From CANLBN01 sp047638515 (GTDB taxonomy: Bacteria > Pseudomonadota > Gammaproteobacteria > Pseudomonadales > Cellvibrionaceae), in NCBI GenBank assembly GCA_047638515.1, contig JBLIME010000029.1, positions 1 through 16,657 of the forward strand: a DNA stretch of 16,657 nucleotides, given 5' to 3'. A program made the position numbers and the translations under genes. The notes under the pieces were generated by a model, which was not told the origin of the DNA, searched no databases, and saw only the letters and a list, made by a program, of their open reading frames with translations. Position 1 is the stretch's first letter, and every line of letters begins with the position of its first letter. This document shows positions 7,601-13,051 of the stretch, piece by piece.

Positions 7601-7708
7601 GGTTGCTCAGAAGTTCAAGGATATTTATACGGCAGACCGATGGATGTAGCGACGATAGAAGAATCATTGAGTAGAATGATTAATTTCGATATTGAGATGA
7701 TGCCCTAA
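4649..7708 (+). CDS. Membrane diguanylate cyclase/phosphodiesterase (ABC_sub_bind-TM-GAF-GGDEF-EAL)
   Basis: A large dual-domain c-di-GMP enzyme of 1019 residues from ATG 4649. An in-frame TTG at 4631 would add six residues. AAGG at 4642-4645 lies close before the ATG. In order: signal peptide (hydrophobic 14-34, likely cleaved after Ala38); periplasmic ABC_sub_bind-type sensor, about 40-325; membrane helix, about 358-380; GAF, about 413-570; GGDEF, about 580-750; EAL, about 760-1005. GGDEF is intact at 664-668, with an inhibitory-site Arg-x2-Asp five residues earlier. The EAL domain keeps Glu792-Ala-Leu, Asn851, Glu886, Asp913-Asp914, Lys934, Glu973 and Gln990, so both synthesis and hydrolysis look possible. 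The sensor presumably reads a small periplasmic ligand, identity unknown. It appears to be a single-gene unit. Confidence 0.93.
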   Translation: MHISIDKLTGTSNISLSLTVYFIFYVALFFCVVPSSMAKDSQQILIIHSYSQHYPWTKLQHDGFVATLNDSELGSFVFSTEHLDIKRLNYDESYKQMFSSYLESKYENFSPSLIYVTDDAALNFAASYLPDYLQSAPVIFSGVNNYEMANALDAKKFVGVVEKKDIASNIDLLSILDENVRDVLVISDASATYDSIKRELQKVLKTRPKMKVKFIEEKYLEPMLTELKQRSEKYLILTTIDGMISAEDRSVELSEVLKKIIALKKFIIISMEDAFLSDGILGGHVTDGDKQGQQAGQLAQAYFAGQSISTLTTIIDPINSYVFDYQLLEKYKLTLPEQIKSVANILNKPTSWYERFRTIIVSLCVALIFTIILILVSFVWTLSRKNKEILSRTQLIESKEQLEIERLQKVETYQEALVELSRGNFECLDDEFGYAAKISAETLGIKQVGIWLYNNDHTDIVRQTIYVLGSGQQNVSATLHRVDFPTYFDAVDSGCSLAIDNASIDPITAELNEVYLAPNNITSMLDVPIFYQGQCMGVVCHEHIGDPRNWTPDEQEFAYAVAKNVSLSFEISKRKEIEAVLEHQAYHDALTNLPNRTLLIDRLDQAILQASRERSLVAILFFDLDNFKMINDSFGHVVGDKVLIKVSQLLRAKFREMDTIARIGGDEFVMILGAFKNVNQMTAMTSSIYDMLQSAIDIDGHQLYVTASIGVSVYPNDGASSEELIKNADAAMYHAKEAGKNSFQFYAQEMTDRAIKRIQIGSALRKAIVNEEFVVHYQPQYDVELRKLIGFEALVRWQHPEQGLLLPCEFIDIAEEIGLIVQIDRFVLVYSLRLFKKWRQQGLDVGKLSLNLSTRQLDEDNFYSEVSNSLQDNDFRPQWLTFEVTESSIMKNPKKAICLLEKLGKLGISIAIDDFGTGYSSLEYLKRLPVDKLKIDKSFVQDILKDEDDAQIVQAVIALSKSLKLKVLAEGVEEVGQMNFLLVNGCSEVQGYLYGRPMDVATIEESLSRMINFDIEMMP

Positions 7709-7808
7709 ATCGTTAGGCTTGGTGGCGATAACCCTGTGCACTTGATCTTAACAAAATTAGGCACTTATAGGTCAGTGCTAGGTAGACAGTTAAGTTATGG
7801 CTAGACAA

Positions 7809-8870
7809 TTAAATATCGACTAGTTCAACCTTGTCCCACAGTGAGTTAGCCAAAGATTGAAGGCTTTGCACGGGACAAGCTTCGCGATCACTAACGATCC
7901 AGTTTACGACAGCGGCGGCAACATCTGGGTAGATAATACGTTTGCCTTTAAAATGGCTAAGCCAATGTTCTAATACCATTGGATCTAAGTGCTGCATACT
8001 TGTGCCTAGGTTCAGTTGCGTGAGAGCCTTTGCGTTGGAACTCTGCTCCATCTGCCCTGTTAAAGGCTTCACAAGAATTTTTTTACCCAGATGAATCGCT
8101 TCACTGCTGAGTTCAAATCCAGCATTACTAATAACGCCATTAGAGCTTGCTAAGTCTTTTTTAAAGGCGTCCCGACTTAGTGGACACAGCTTGATATGCC
8201 GCAAATTTCTGCTGCTATCGATCATATTCTCAGAAAAATCACCATAAACATAGAAACTATATTGTTTGAAAGGTGCGATTAAGCTCACAATATCTTCAAA
8301 ATTCTCAAAGCCTAAGTAGACAATGATTTTGTTGTCGATGGTTTCAACAGCCTCGGTGTAGGTTTGTGCGATTGGTGGCAATATTAATTGATCAAAGTGA
8401 TGCCAATGCAGGCCAAGAGTGATCTCGGCAGGCGCAAAATGTTGCATAAAGAACCGGGCTATTAAGCCGTCACCCACTTTGGGGATACCGTGTTTGAAGG
8501 CATACTGATGACCAATAGCGATAGTTTTTTTGTGCTGCGCTCGTCCAGCCCAAGCACTAATAGGCTCAAAGTCCGTTACGATTAAATCATATTGACTAAG
8601 ATTGATGGCACGTATATCTCGATAAAGTTGCCTGAAATTTGTGTTTTTAAAGGACGCTAAGGGCATTACTGTGCCCCTATGCGTCACGAACGTTAAGCCC
8701 TGATAGCATTTAAAATCCCCAAATTCTTCCATATCAAACATGTCTGGCCGTGCACGCCCGCTAAATAAAAAATCTACATCTAGCTGTTCATCTTGAAAGG
8801 CTTTATTCATGGCTCGCGCACGGGTGATATGACCATTTCCTGTTGCCTGTACACCGTATAAAATTTTCAC
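7809..8870 (-). CDS. MJ1255/VC2487-family glycosyltransferase
   Basis: A 353-residue GT-B fold glycosyltransferase, resembling MurG and the UDP-glycosyltransferases. The N-terminal nucleotide-fold strand is followed by Gly11-x-Gly13-His14 and Thr-Arg-Ala-Arg, the acceptor-side loop of these enzymes. The C-terminal donor-binding region shows Ser-Asn-Ala-Gly-Phe-Glu-Leu-Ser-Ser-Glu-Ala (248-258) and Gly-Gln-Met-Glu-Gln-Ser-Ser-Asn-Ala (272-280). No membrane helix is evident; these enzymes work at the inner face of the membrane. The start is GTG (8868-8870), with GGGAG about 11 bases upstream, a long spacing. It lies downstream of a PAP2 phosphatase on the same strand, which points to a lipid-linked glycan or glycolipid. 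The sugar and acceptor are unknown. Confidence 0.85.
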   Translation of the reverse strand: MKILYGVQATGNGHITRARAMNKAFQDEQLDVDFLFSGRARPDMFDMEEFGDFKCYQGLTFVTHRGTVMPLASFKNTNFRQLYRDIRAINLSQYDLIVTDFEPISAWAGRAQHKKTIAIGHQYAFKHGIPKVGDGLIARFFMQHFAPAEITLGLHWHHFDQLILPPIAQTYTEAVETIDNKIIVYLGFENFEDIVSLIAPFKQYSFYVYGDFSENMIDSSRNLRHIKLCPLSRDAFKKDLASSNGVISNAGFELSSEAIHLGKKILVKPLTGQMEQSSNAKALTQLNLGTSMQHLDPMVLEHWLSHFKGKRIIYPDVAAAVVNWIVSDREACPVQSLQSLANSLWDKVELVDI

Positions 8871-8890
8871 AATAACGCAATCTCCCGATG

Positions 8891-8928
8891 TTTATGTTGA
8901 GTCTTTATGCAAACGTTTATGTCAACAT
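8891..8928. repeat. Repeat-rich leader of the glycosyltransferase gene
   Basis: The hexamer TTTATG occurs three times on the plus strand (8891-8896, 8904-8909, 8916-8921), at 13- and 12-base intervals. An inverted repeat overlaps it: ATGTTGA (8894-8900) against TCAACAT (8922-8928). On the minus strand this lies 20 to 60 bases upstream of the glycosyltransferase start and includes a perfect -35 hexamer (TTGACA) with no clear -10 at standard distance. It may be a protein-binding site or a message structure. Confidence 0.4.
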
Positions 8929-8955
8929 TGGTCACAAAAATAAATCGACATTATT

Positions 8956-8989
8956 AAAAAAAGCTGGTCGTGATTTCGCGTTGGTCACG
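8956..8989 (-). terminator. Possible terminator after the PAP2 gene
   Basis: Read on the minus strand, CGTGA (8989-8985, containing the PAP2 stop codon) pairs with TCACG (8973-8969) around an 11-base loop. A run of seven T follows at 8962-8956. Six bases separate stem and T-run, with AG/CT able to extend the stem across a bulge, so this is weaker than a classic terminator. If active, it would partly uncouple the glycosyltransferase from the phosphatase gene. Confidence 0.4.
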
Positions 8990-9536
8990 CTAGGAGGTAT
9001 AAGCTATATTGGCTAATGCTAAAGCCAAGGGCGGCGCCGGCTAGGCAGTCAGAAGGGAAGTGAACGCCCAGTATGATCCTAGAAATACCCACATTAATAG
9101 CCCATATCAATAGTGGGATTAACGCTAAGGGAAAGAAGGTCGCCAACAAGCCCGTCGCTAGAAAAGCCGCTGAAGTGTGACCAGAGGGAAAGCTAAACTG
9201 ATCATTGGCTTCGATCACACTGAAAAAGCCAGGAATTGTCTGCTGCGGACGACTACGTCTTAGCTTGTTTTTTAAAATAAAGTACGAAAAACGCTCGATA
9301 AACAAGCCGAGTACGAAGACCTGCAACGCTAGCCAATGCTCAAAAATAATAAACATTGCGTTTATTAGTAGGTATAAATGACCGTCGGCACTAGCAGAAA
9401 CTAAGCGATATATTTTGATGCTGGGTTCCCAATATTTACGCCGTAAGCACCAGTGAAACGTTTGTAGGTCGATGTTATGGATAGTTTGCAATAATTTCAT
9501 CGCGTAAAGTCCAAGACTATAAAGATGATTAAACAC
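8985..9536 (-). CDS. PAP2-family membrane phosphatase
   Basis: A type-2 phosphatidic acid phosphatase-like membrane enzyme, a class that removes phosphate from lipid phosphates or undecaprenyl pyrophosphate on the periplasmic side. In 183 residues from GTG 9536, all three signature motifs are intact: Lys89-x6-Arg96-Pro97, Pro-Ser-Gly-His (117-120) and Ser152-Arg-x3-Gly157-x-His159-x3-Asp163. Several hydrophobic spans fit four to six membrane helices. An in-frame ATG at 9500 (171 residues, starting Met-Lys-Leu-Leu) is a credible alternative start; neither has a strong ribosome site. It is encoded upstream of a glycosyltransferase, so a role in a lipid-linked glycan pathway or undecaprenyl-phosphate recycling is inferred. 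Confidence 0.85.
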   Translation of the reverse strand: MFNHLYSLGLYAMKLLQTIHNIDLQTFHWCLRRKYWEPSIKIYRLVSASADGHLYLLINAMFIIFEHWLALQVFVLGLFIERFSYFILKNKLRRSRPQQTIPGFFSVIEANDQFSFPSGHTSAAFLATGLLATFFPLALIPLLIWAINVGISRIILGVHFPSDCLAGAALGFSISQYSLYLLA

Positions 9537-9601
9537 ACTACTCGATATTTATGTCATTAAAGTGACCGTATAAATATTTTAATATCTCAAGATCTGATCT
9601 A

Positions 9602-9629
9602 GTGCCGTTCCATGTAGCAATGCTATGAT
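9602..9629 (+). promoter_or_regulatory. Candidate extended -10 promoter for dUTPase
   Basis: TATGAT (9624-9629) is preceded by TG and one base (9621-9623), forming an extended -10 element. The -35 position (GTGCCG, 9602-9607, 16-base spacer) is poor, as extended -10 promoters tolerate. A transcript would have a leader of about 45 bases before the GTG at 9681. Confidence 0.4.
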
Positions 9630-9680
9630 CGTTCAAAGGTAAATTAATAACTTTTAATAAGAGTCAAGGAGGCAAGTTAG

Positions 9681-10298
9681 GTGCAAAATCAATTAAAAGT
9701 GATGCTAGAGCTTCAAAATGCAATGAATGCAAGAGTGCATATTGAATGGCGTGAGCAGGGCTTCGAGTGGTATCGAGCCATATGGATCGAGTCGGCAGAA
9801 CTAATGGACCACTATGGCTGGAAGTGGTGGAAGCATCAAAAGCCCGATGTTGAACAAGTTAAGCTTGAATTAATTGATATTTTTCATTTTGGCTTGAGCA
9901 TTTTACTGGTCAATCAAACCTCGATAGAATCGATAGCAGAGCAGTTGACAGATGCACTTAACGACGATGGCCCCGAAGATTTTAAAACTGCTTTGGAGAC
10001 CTTTACGATACATACTTTACACAAGAAAGATTTTTCTGTGAGTCTGTTTGTGCAGCTGCTTAAAGGTATGGAGATGACATTTGAAGACCTTTACTCGGGC
10101 TATGTGGGTAAAAATGTATTGAATTTTTTCCGTCAAGATCACGGTTATAAAGAAGGTACTTATAAAAAAATATGGGCTGGTCGCGAAGATAACGAACATT
10201 TGGTAGAGCTGGTTGCTGAGCTAGATGTTAGCGATGCCCAATTTAGTGCTAAGTTGTATCAATCGCTTAAAACTCGTTATGAAACGGATATATCTTAG
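9681..10298 (+). CDS. Dimeric (all-alpha) dUTP diphosphatase
   Basis: This enzyme hydrolyses dUTP to dUMP and pyrophosphate, keeping uracil out of DNA and supplying the dTMP precursor. It is the all-alpha dimeric type related to MazG, not the trimeric Dut fold. Its 205 residues show the metal-binding Glu37-x2-Glu40 followed by Gly-Trp-Lys-Trp-Trp-Lys (46-51) and Glu63-x2-Asp66. Farther on are the Lys-Asn-Val-Leu-Asn-x2-Arg-Gln and Tyr-Lys-x-Ile-Trp-x-Gly-Arg-Glu-Asp-Asn blocks of the family. The start codon is GTG, fixed by a near-perfect AAGGAGG (9666-9672) eight bases upstream. It is transcribed divergently from the PAP2 gene and looks monocistronic. Confidence 0.92.
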   Translation: MQNQLKVMLELQNAMNARVHIEWREQGFEWYRAIWIESAELMDHYGWKWWKHQKPDVEQVKLELIDIFHFGLSILLVNQTSIESIAEQLTDALNDDGPEDFKTALETFTIHTLHKKDFSVSLFVQLLKGMEMTFEDLYSGYVGKNVLNFFRQDHGYKEGTYKKIWAGREDNEHLVELVAELDVSDAQFSAKLYQSLKTRYETDIS

Positions 10299-10317
10299 GT
10301 TTTATGGGTTAAATGAG

Positions 10318-10345
10318 ATGAAATTACTGTAAAAAACGCTATAAT
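10318..10345 (+). promoter_or_regulatory. Sigma-70 promoter for mdh
   Basis: A consensus -10 box TATAAT at 10340-10345 is preceded by ATGAAA (10318-10323, four of six matches to TTGACA) with a 16-base spacer. Transcription would start near 10352, giving an untranslated leader of about 125 bases before the GTG at 10477. Confidence 0.65.
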
Positions 10346-10476
10346 GCGCATTTTTTAGATTCCCACATCACTAAAACTAATAACAATGACCATTCTTTTA
10401 TAGGGCTTTACTCTTTACACCTCAAACATATTGGGTATGGATAGAGCCTTCTCATTACATTATCTGGAGAGACAAC

Positions 10477-11457
10477 GTGAAAGCACCTGTACGAGTTGCC
10501 ATAACTGGCGCGGCTGGCCAAATTAGTTATTCTTTATTGTTCCGCATCGCTGCGGGTCAAATGTTAGGTGAAGATCAGCCAGTTATCCTTCAACTACTTG
10601 AGATTACCCCGGCTTTAAATGCGCTTAAAGGAGTGGCGATGGAGCTAGACGACTGCGCTTTTCCACTGTTAGCTGGCATCGTGCAAACCGACGATGCTAA
10701 TGTTGCATTTAAAGATGCAGATTATGCCCTATTAGTCGGTGCACGCCCTCGCGGCCCAGGTATGGAACGCAAAGATTTATTAGAGGCAAATGCAGCAATT
10801 TTTAGTGTTCAGGGTAAGGCAATTAACGCGGTTGCGGCACGCAACATTAAGGTGCTGGTTGTTGGCAATCCTGCTAATACCAATGCCGTTATTACTCAGC
10901 GCAACGCGCCCGATATTGATCCACGTAATTTTACAGCAATGACACGTCTAGATCATAACCGAGCAATGACCCAATTGGCTCAAAAAACGCACACTAGCAT
11001 CAACGATATTACCAACCTACTTATTTGGGGAAACCATTCAGCAACTCAATATCCAGATATTCATAATGCGCTCGTTAACGGCAAGCCAGCGATGGATATG
11101 ATCGACCAAGCTTGGTATGAAAATGATTTTATCCCAACTGTGCAAAAACGTGGCGCCGCTATTATTGATGCACGCGGCGCATCTTCTGCAGCATCAGCAG
11201 CGAACGCGGCTATCGATCATATGCGTACTTGGGTCACTGGAACTACCGAGGGCAACTGGACTAGCATGGGTGTGCATAGTGACGGCAGTTATGGTATCCA
11301 AAAAGGTTTAGTTTATTCGTTCCCGTGTATTTGTAAAAATGGTGACTGGGAGATTGTTCAAGGACTAGAAATTAACGATTTTTCCCGTAGTAAAATGGCA
11401 GCTACTGAGCAAGAACTCGCTGAAGAGCGCGATGCTGTGGCTCACCTTCTGCCTTAG
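10477..11457 (+). CDS. mdh: Malate dehydrogenase (NAD-dependent)
   Basis: Catalyses reversible oxidation of malate to oxaloacetate with NAD in the TCA cycle; cytosolic. Its 326 residues match the group of bacterial enzymes resembling eukaryotic cytosolic MDH. The dinucleotide-binding loop is Gly11-Ala-Ala-Gly14-Gln-Ile-Ser17, with Ser where many bacterial relatives have Gly; eukaryotic cytosolic forms have Ala there, so this is tolerated. Glu42 at the end of the second strand favours NAD over NADP. Substrate arginines (near 92 and 98, and Arg162), Asp159 and catalytic His187 are all present. The start is GTG, with GGAG at 10466-10469 well placed. It has its own promoter upstream and a strong terminator downstream, so it is a single-gene unit. 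Confidence 0.95.
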   Translation: MKAPVRVAITGAAGQISYSLLFRIAAGQMLGEDQPVILQLLEITPALNALKGVAMELDDCAFPLLAGIVQTDDANVAFKDADYALLVGARPRGPGMERKDLLEANAAIFSVQGKAINAVAARNIKVLVVGNPANTNAVITQRNAPDIDPRNFTAMTRLDHNRAMTQLAQKTHTSINDITNLLIWGNHSATQYPDIHNALVNGKPAMDMIDQAWYENDFIPTVQKRGAAIIDARGASSAASAANAAIDHMRTWVTGTTEGNWTSMGVHSDGSYGIQKGLVYSFPCICKNGDWEIVQGLEINDFSRSKMAATEQELAEERDAVAHLLP

Positions 11458-11498
11458 GGGTTGATCTTTAGGCGACTAGTACCGCATAAAGTATTAAG

Positions 11499-11537
11499 CC
11501 TATAAAAAACGCGAGTTAAGCTCGCGTTTTTTATAGG
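11499..11537. terminator. Strong intrinsic terminator after mdh, possibly bidirectional
   Basis: Two perfectly complementary 17-base arms (11499-11515 and 11521-11537) surround a 5-base loop. The GC-rich inner part (CGCGAG/CTCGCG) is flanked by six A on the left and six T on the right, so it can act as a terminator read from either strand. It separates mdh from the peroxiredoxin gene. Confidence 0.9.
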
Positions 11538-11646
11538 TACTCGCTTCTGTAGTAATCCGTCGACTTCACCCTTCCGGTCTATCGCTTCAATAACAGACTC
11601 TAGCGGTTCACTCGACACTTAAATATACACATGAGGTTATGATTCT

Positions 11647-12120
11647 ATGGCACATCCAACGATCGGTAATAAAGCACCTACGTTTAGTCTTCACAACCAA
11701 CGTGGTGAGCAAGTTAATCTTAACGATTACGCGGGAAAAAAAAATGTGGTGATCTATTTTTATCCAAAGGCCATGACACCGGGTTGCACCACTCAAGCCT
11801 GCGGTATTCGCGATAGTCAAAAAGAGTTAGCCCAGCGCGACACGGTGGTCTTCGGAGTGAGCCCGGATCCTGTTGGGCGCTTGCAAAAATTTATTGATAA
11901 ACACGACCTCAACTTTGATCTGCTGTCGGATGAGGATCATGCACTGGCGGATAACTATGGTGTTTGGGCTCTTAAAAAGTTTATGGGTAAAGAATTTATG
12001 GGCATAGTACGCACCACGTTTATCATCGATAAAGAGTCGTGTTTAGTCGGTGTTATGGACTCTTTCAAAACGAAAACACATCACGATGATCTGTTAGCCT
12101 TCTTAGATGAAAAGATATAA
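11647..12120 (+). CDS. bcp: Thioredoxin-dependent peroxiredoxin (BCP/PrxQ type)
   Basis: Reduces hydrogen peroxide and organic hydroperoxides using thiols, usually from thioredoxin; cytosolic. Its 157 residues show the active-site block Tyr-Phe-Tyr-Pro-Lys-x-Met-Thr-Pro-Gly-Cys. Peroxidatic Cys47 is preceded by Thr44-Pro45, with Arg122 as the conserved partner in Val-Arg-Thr-Thr-Phe. A second cysteine, Cys52, five residues after the first, is the resolving cysteine of atypical two-Cys BCP enzymes. GAGG at 11633-11636 is about 10 bases before the ATG. It lies alone between the mdh terminator and the yajC leader. No clear promoter or regulator site (such as for OxyR) could be recognised. Confidence 0.93.
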   Translation: MAHPTIGNKAPTFSLHNQRGEQVNLNDYAGKKNVVIYFYPKAMTPGCTTQACGIRDSQKELAQRDTVVFGVSPDPVGRLQKFIDKHDLNFDLLSDEDHALADNYGVWALKKFMGKEFMGIVRTTFIIDKESCLVGVMDSFKTKTHHDDLLAFLDEKI

Positions 12121-12192
12121 GACGTTTAGTTGTCTGGGTGCTGGAGTTATTTAAAAACAGTATTCTGTAGGGGGGACTTAAAGCTTATTGTA

Positions 12193-12232
12193 GTCTATAT
12201 TGATAAGTACTTGTTCTCTCTTGTCTATATTG
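12193..12232. repeat. 10-bp direct repeat in the yajC upstream region
   Basis: GTCTATATTG occurs at 12193-12202 and again at 12223-12232, exactly 30 bases apart, or about three helical turns. It lies in a 290-base gap between the peroxiredoxin gene and yajC that otherwise shows only a weak promoter candidate (TTAAAG 12320-12325, TGTTAT 12343-12348). It could be a pair of binding sites on one face of the DNA, or chance in AT-rich sequence. Confidence 0.3.
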
Positions 12233-12410
12233 TAAGCGCACGAGTTACGGGGCTTGATAGCATCTAGCGTATGCGCGATTCACTCGACGCTAAATGATTG
12301 ATAGCAAACCTTAAAGGCGTTAAAGTAGCGTCTTAACTGCGCTGTTATTTATTTATTATCTAAACTGCATCTAACTTAACGCTCCATAACTAAATTATAA
12401 AAGGGTTTCC

Positions 12411-12737
12411 ATGTCTTTTTTTATTCCCAACGCACACGCACAAATAGGCGCACCTGGTGGCGACGGCCTTACCAGCATACTACTGATTGGCGGTATGTTT
12501 GTTCTGATGTATTTCATGATTATTCGTCCACAACGCAAGCGCCAAAAAGAACACCAAGCAATCATCGCGAATGTTAGTAAAGGTGACGAAATAGTCACTA
12601 ATGGCGGAATTTTAGGCAAAGTACTCAAGGTCGATGAGAATTATATGGTGATTGAAGTAGCTAACAATGTTGAATTAAAGCTGCAAAAAGTCTCGTTACA
12701 CGCTGTACTGCCCAAAGGAACCATCAAGGCTATCTAA
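12411..12737 (+). CDS. yajC: Preprotein translocase accessory subunit YajC
   Basis: A small inner-membrane protein that associates with SecD-SecF and SecYEG during protein export. Its 108 residues show a short N-terminal segment, one membrane helix at about residues 21-38, and the hallmark Ile-Ile-Arg-Pro-Gln-Arg-Lys-Arg just after it. The cytoplasmic domain follows, with Lys-Gly-Asp-Glu-Ile-Val-Thr-x-Gly-Gly-Ile and a C-terminal Leu-Pro-Lys-Gly-Thr-Ile-Lys-x-Ile. An A-rich AAAAGGG ribosome site precedes the ATG. Normally the order is tgt-yajC-secD-secF; here neither tgt nor secD adjoins it, and a strong terminator closes the gene 43 bases downstream. It is either a relocated sole copy or a second one. 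Confidence 0.93.
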   Translation: MSFFIPNAHAQIGAPGGDGLTSILLIGGMFVLMYFMIIRPQRKRQKEHQAIIANVSKGDEIVTNGGILGKVLKVDENYMVIEVANNVELKLQKVSLHAVLPKGTIKAI

Positions 12738-12780
12738 CTAACTAGTTAATTAATTTTCTTGAACGATTTAAAGATCCCGA

Positions 12781-12820
12781 AAAAAACCGCGACGAACTTC
12801 GAGTTCATCGCGGTTTTTTT
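12781..12820. terminator. Strong intrinsic terminator after yajC
   Basis: Six A plus CCGCGA (12781-12792) pair with TCGCGG plus T-run (12808-12820). Inside, GAACT (12794-12798) pairs with AGTTC (12802-12806) around a TCG loop, with one C/A mismatch between the two stems. The A/T flanks could make it bidirectional. It shows that yajC is not cotranscribed with secDF or dcyD. Confidence 0.9.
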
Positions 12821-12976
12821 CATCTACCCTGGCTCCTCGCGAGTCAATCCGCTAATGCTATTAGAGCCTAATTTTTTAGTTGGCGTTACCATCGTGCTGC
12901 AGGCGCGCTTTCGCCGTCATTTCGTCGAATGACTTCTCAACTTACCTACTGAGATAATCGGACCAGTTTTGCCGAT

Positions 12977-13005
12977 ATGACGTACCGTCTGCGCGTGTAT
13001 ATAAT
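12977..13005 (+). promoter_or_regulatory. Sigma-70 promoter for dcyD
   Basis: ATGACG (12977-12982, four of six matches to TTGACA) and a perfect TATAAT (13000-13005) are separated by 17 bases. Transcription would begin near 13012, about 40 bases before the preferred ATG at 13052. This makes the far-upstream in-frame ATG at 12977 unusable as a start from this promoter, because it is the -35 box. Confidence 0.65.
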
Positions 13006-13051
13006 GTTGTATGCTCTGCTACTAATGCCCAACACAGACAAGAGTCAGAAG

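Noticed and set aside
7783..7812. Imperfect direct repeat TAGACAGTTAA / TAGACAATTAA in the convergent intergenic region
   Set aside because: Only two short AT-rich copies, one overlapping the glycosyltransferase stop; no T-run or symmetry to support a function.
11117..11311. Alternative-frame ORF inside mdh
   Set aside because: Lies wholly inside a clear malate dehydrogenase frame and has no motif.
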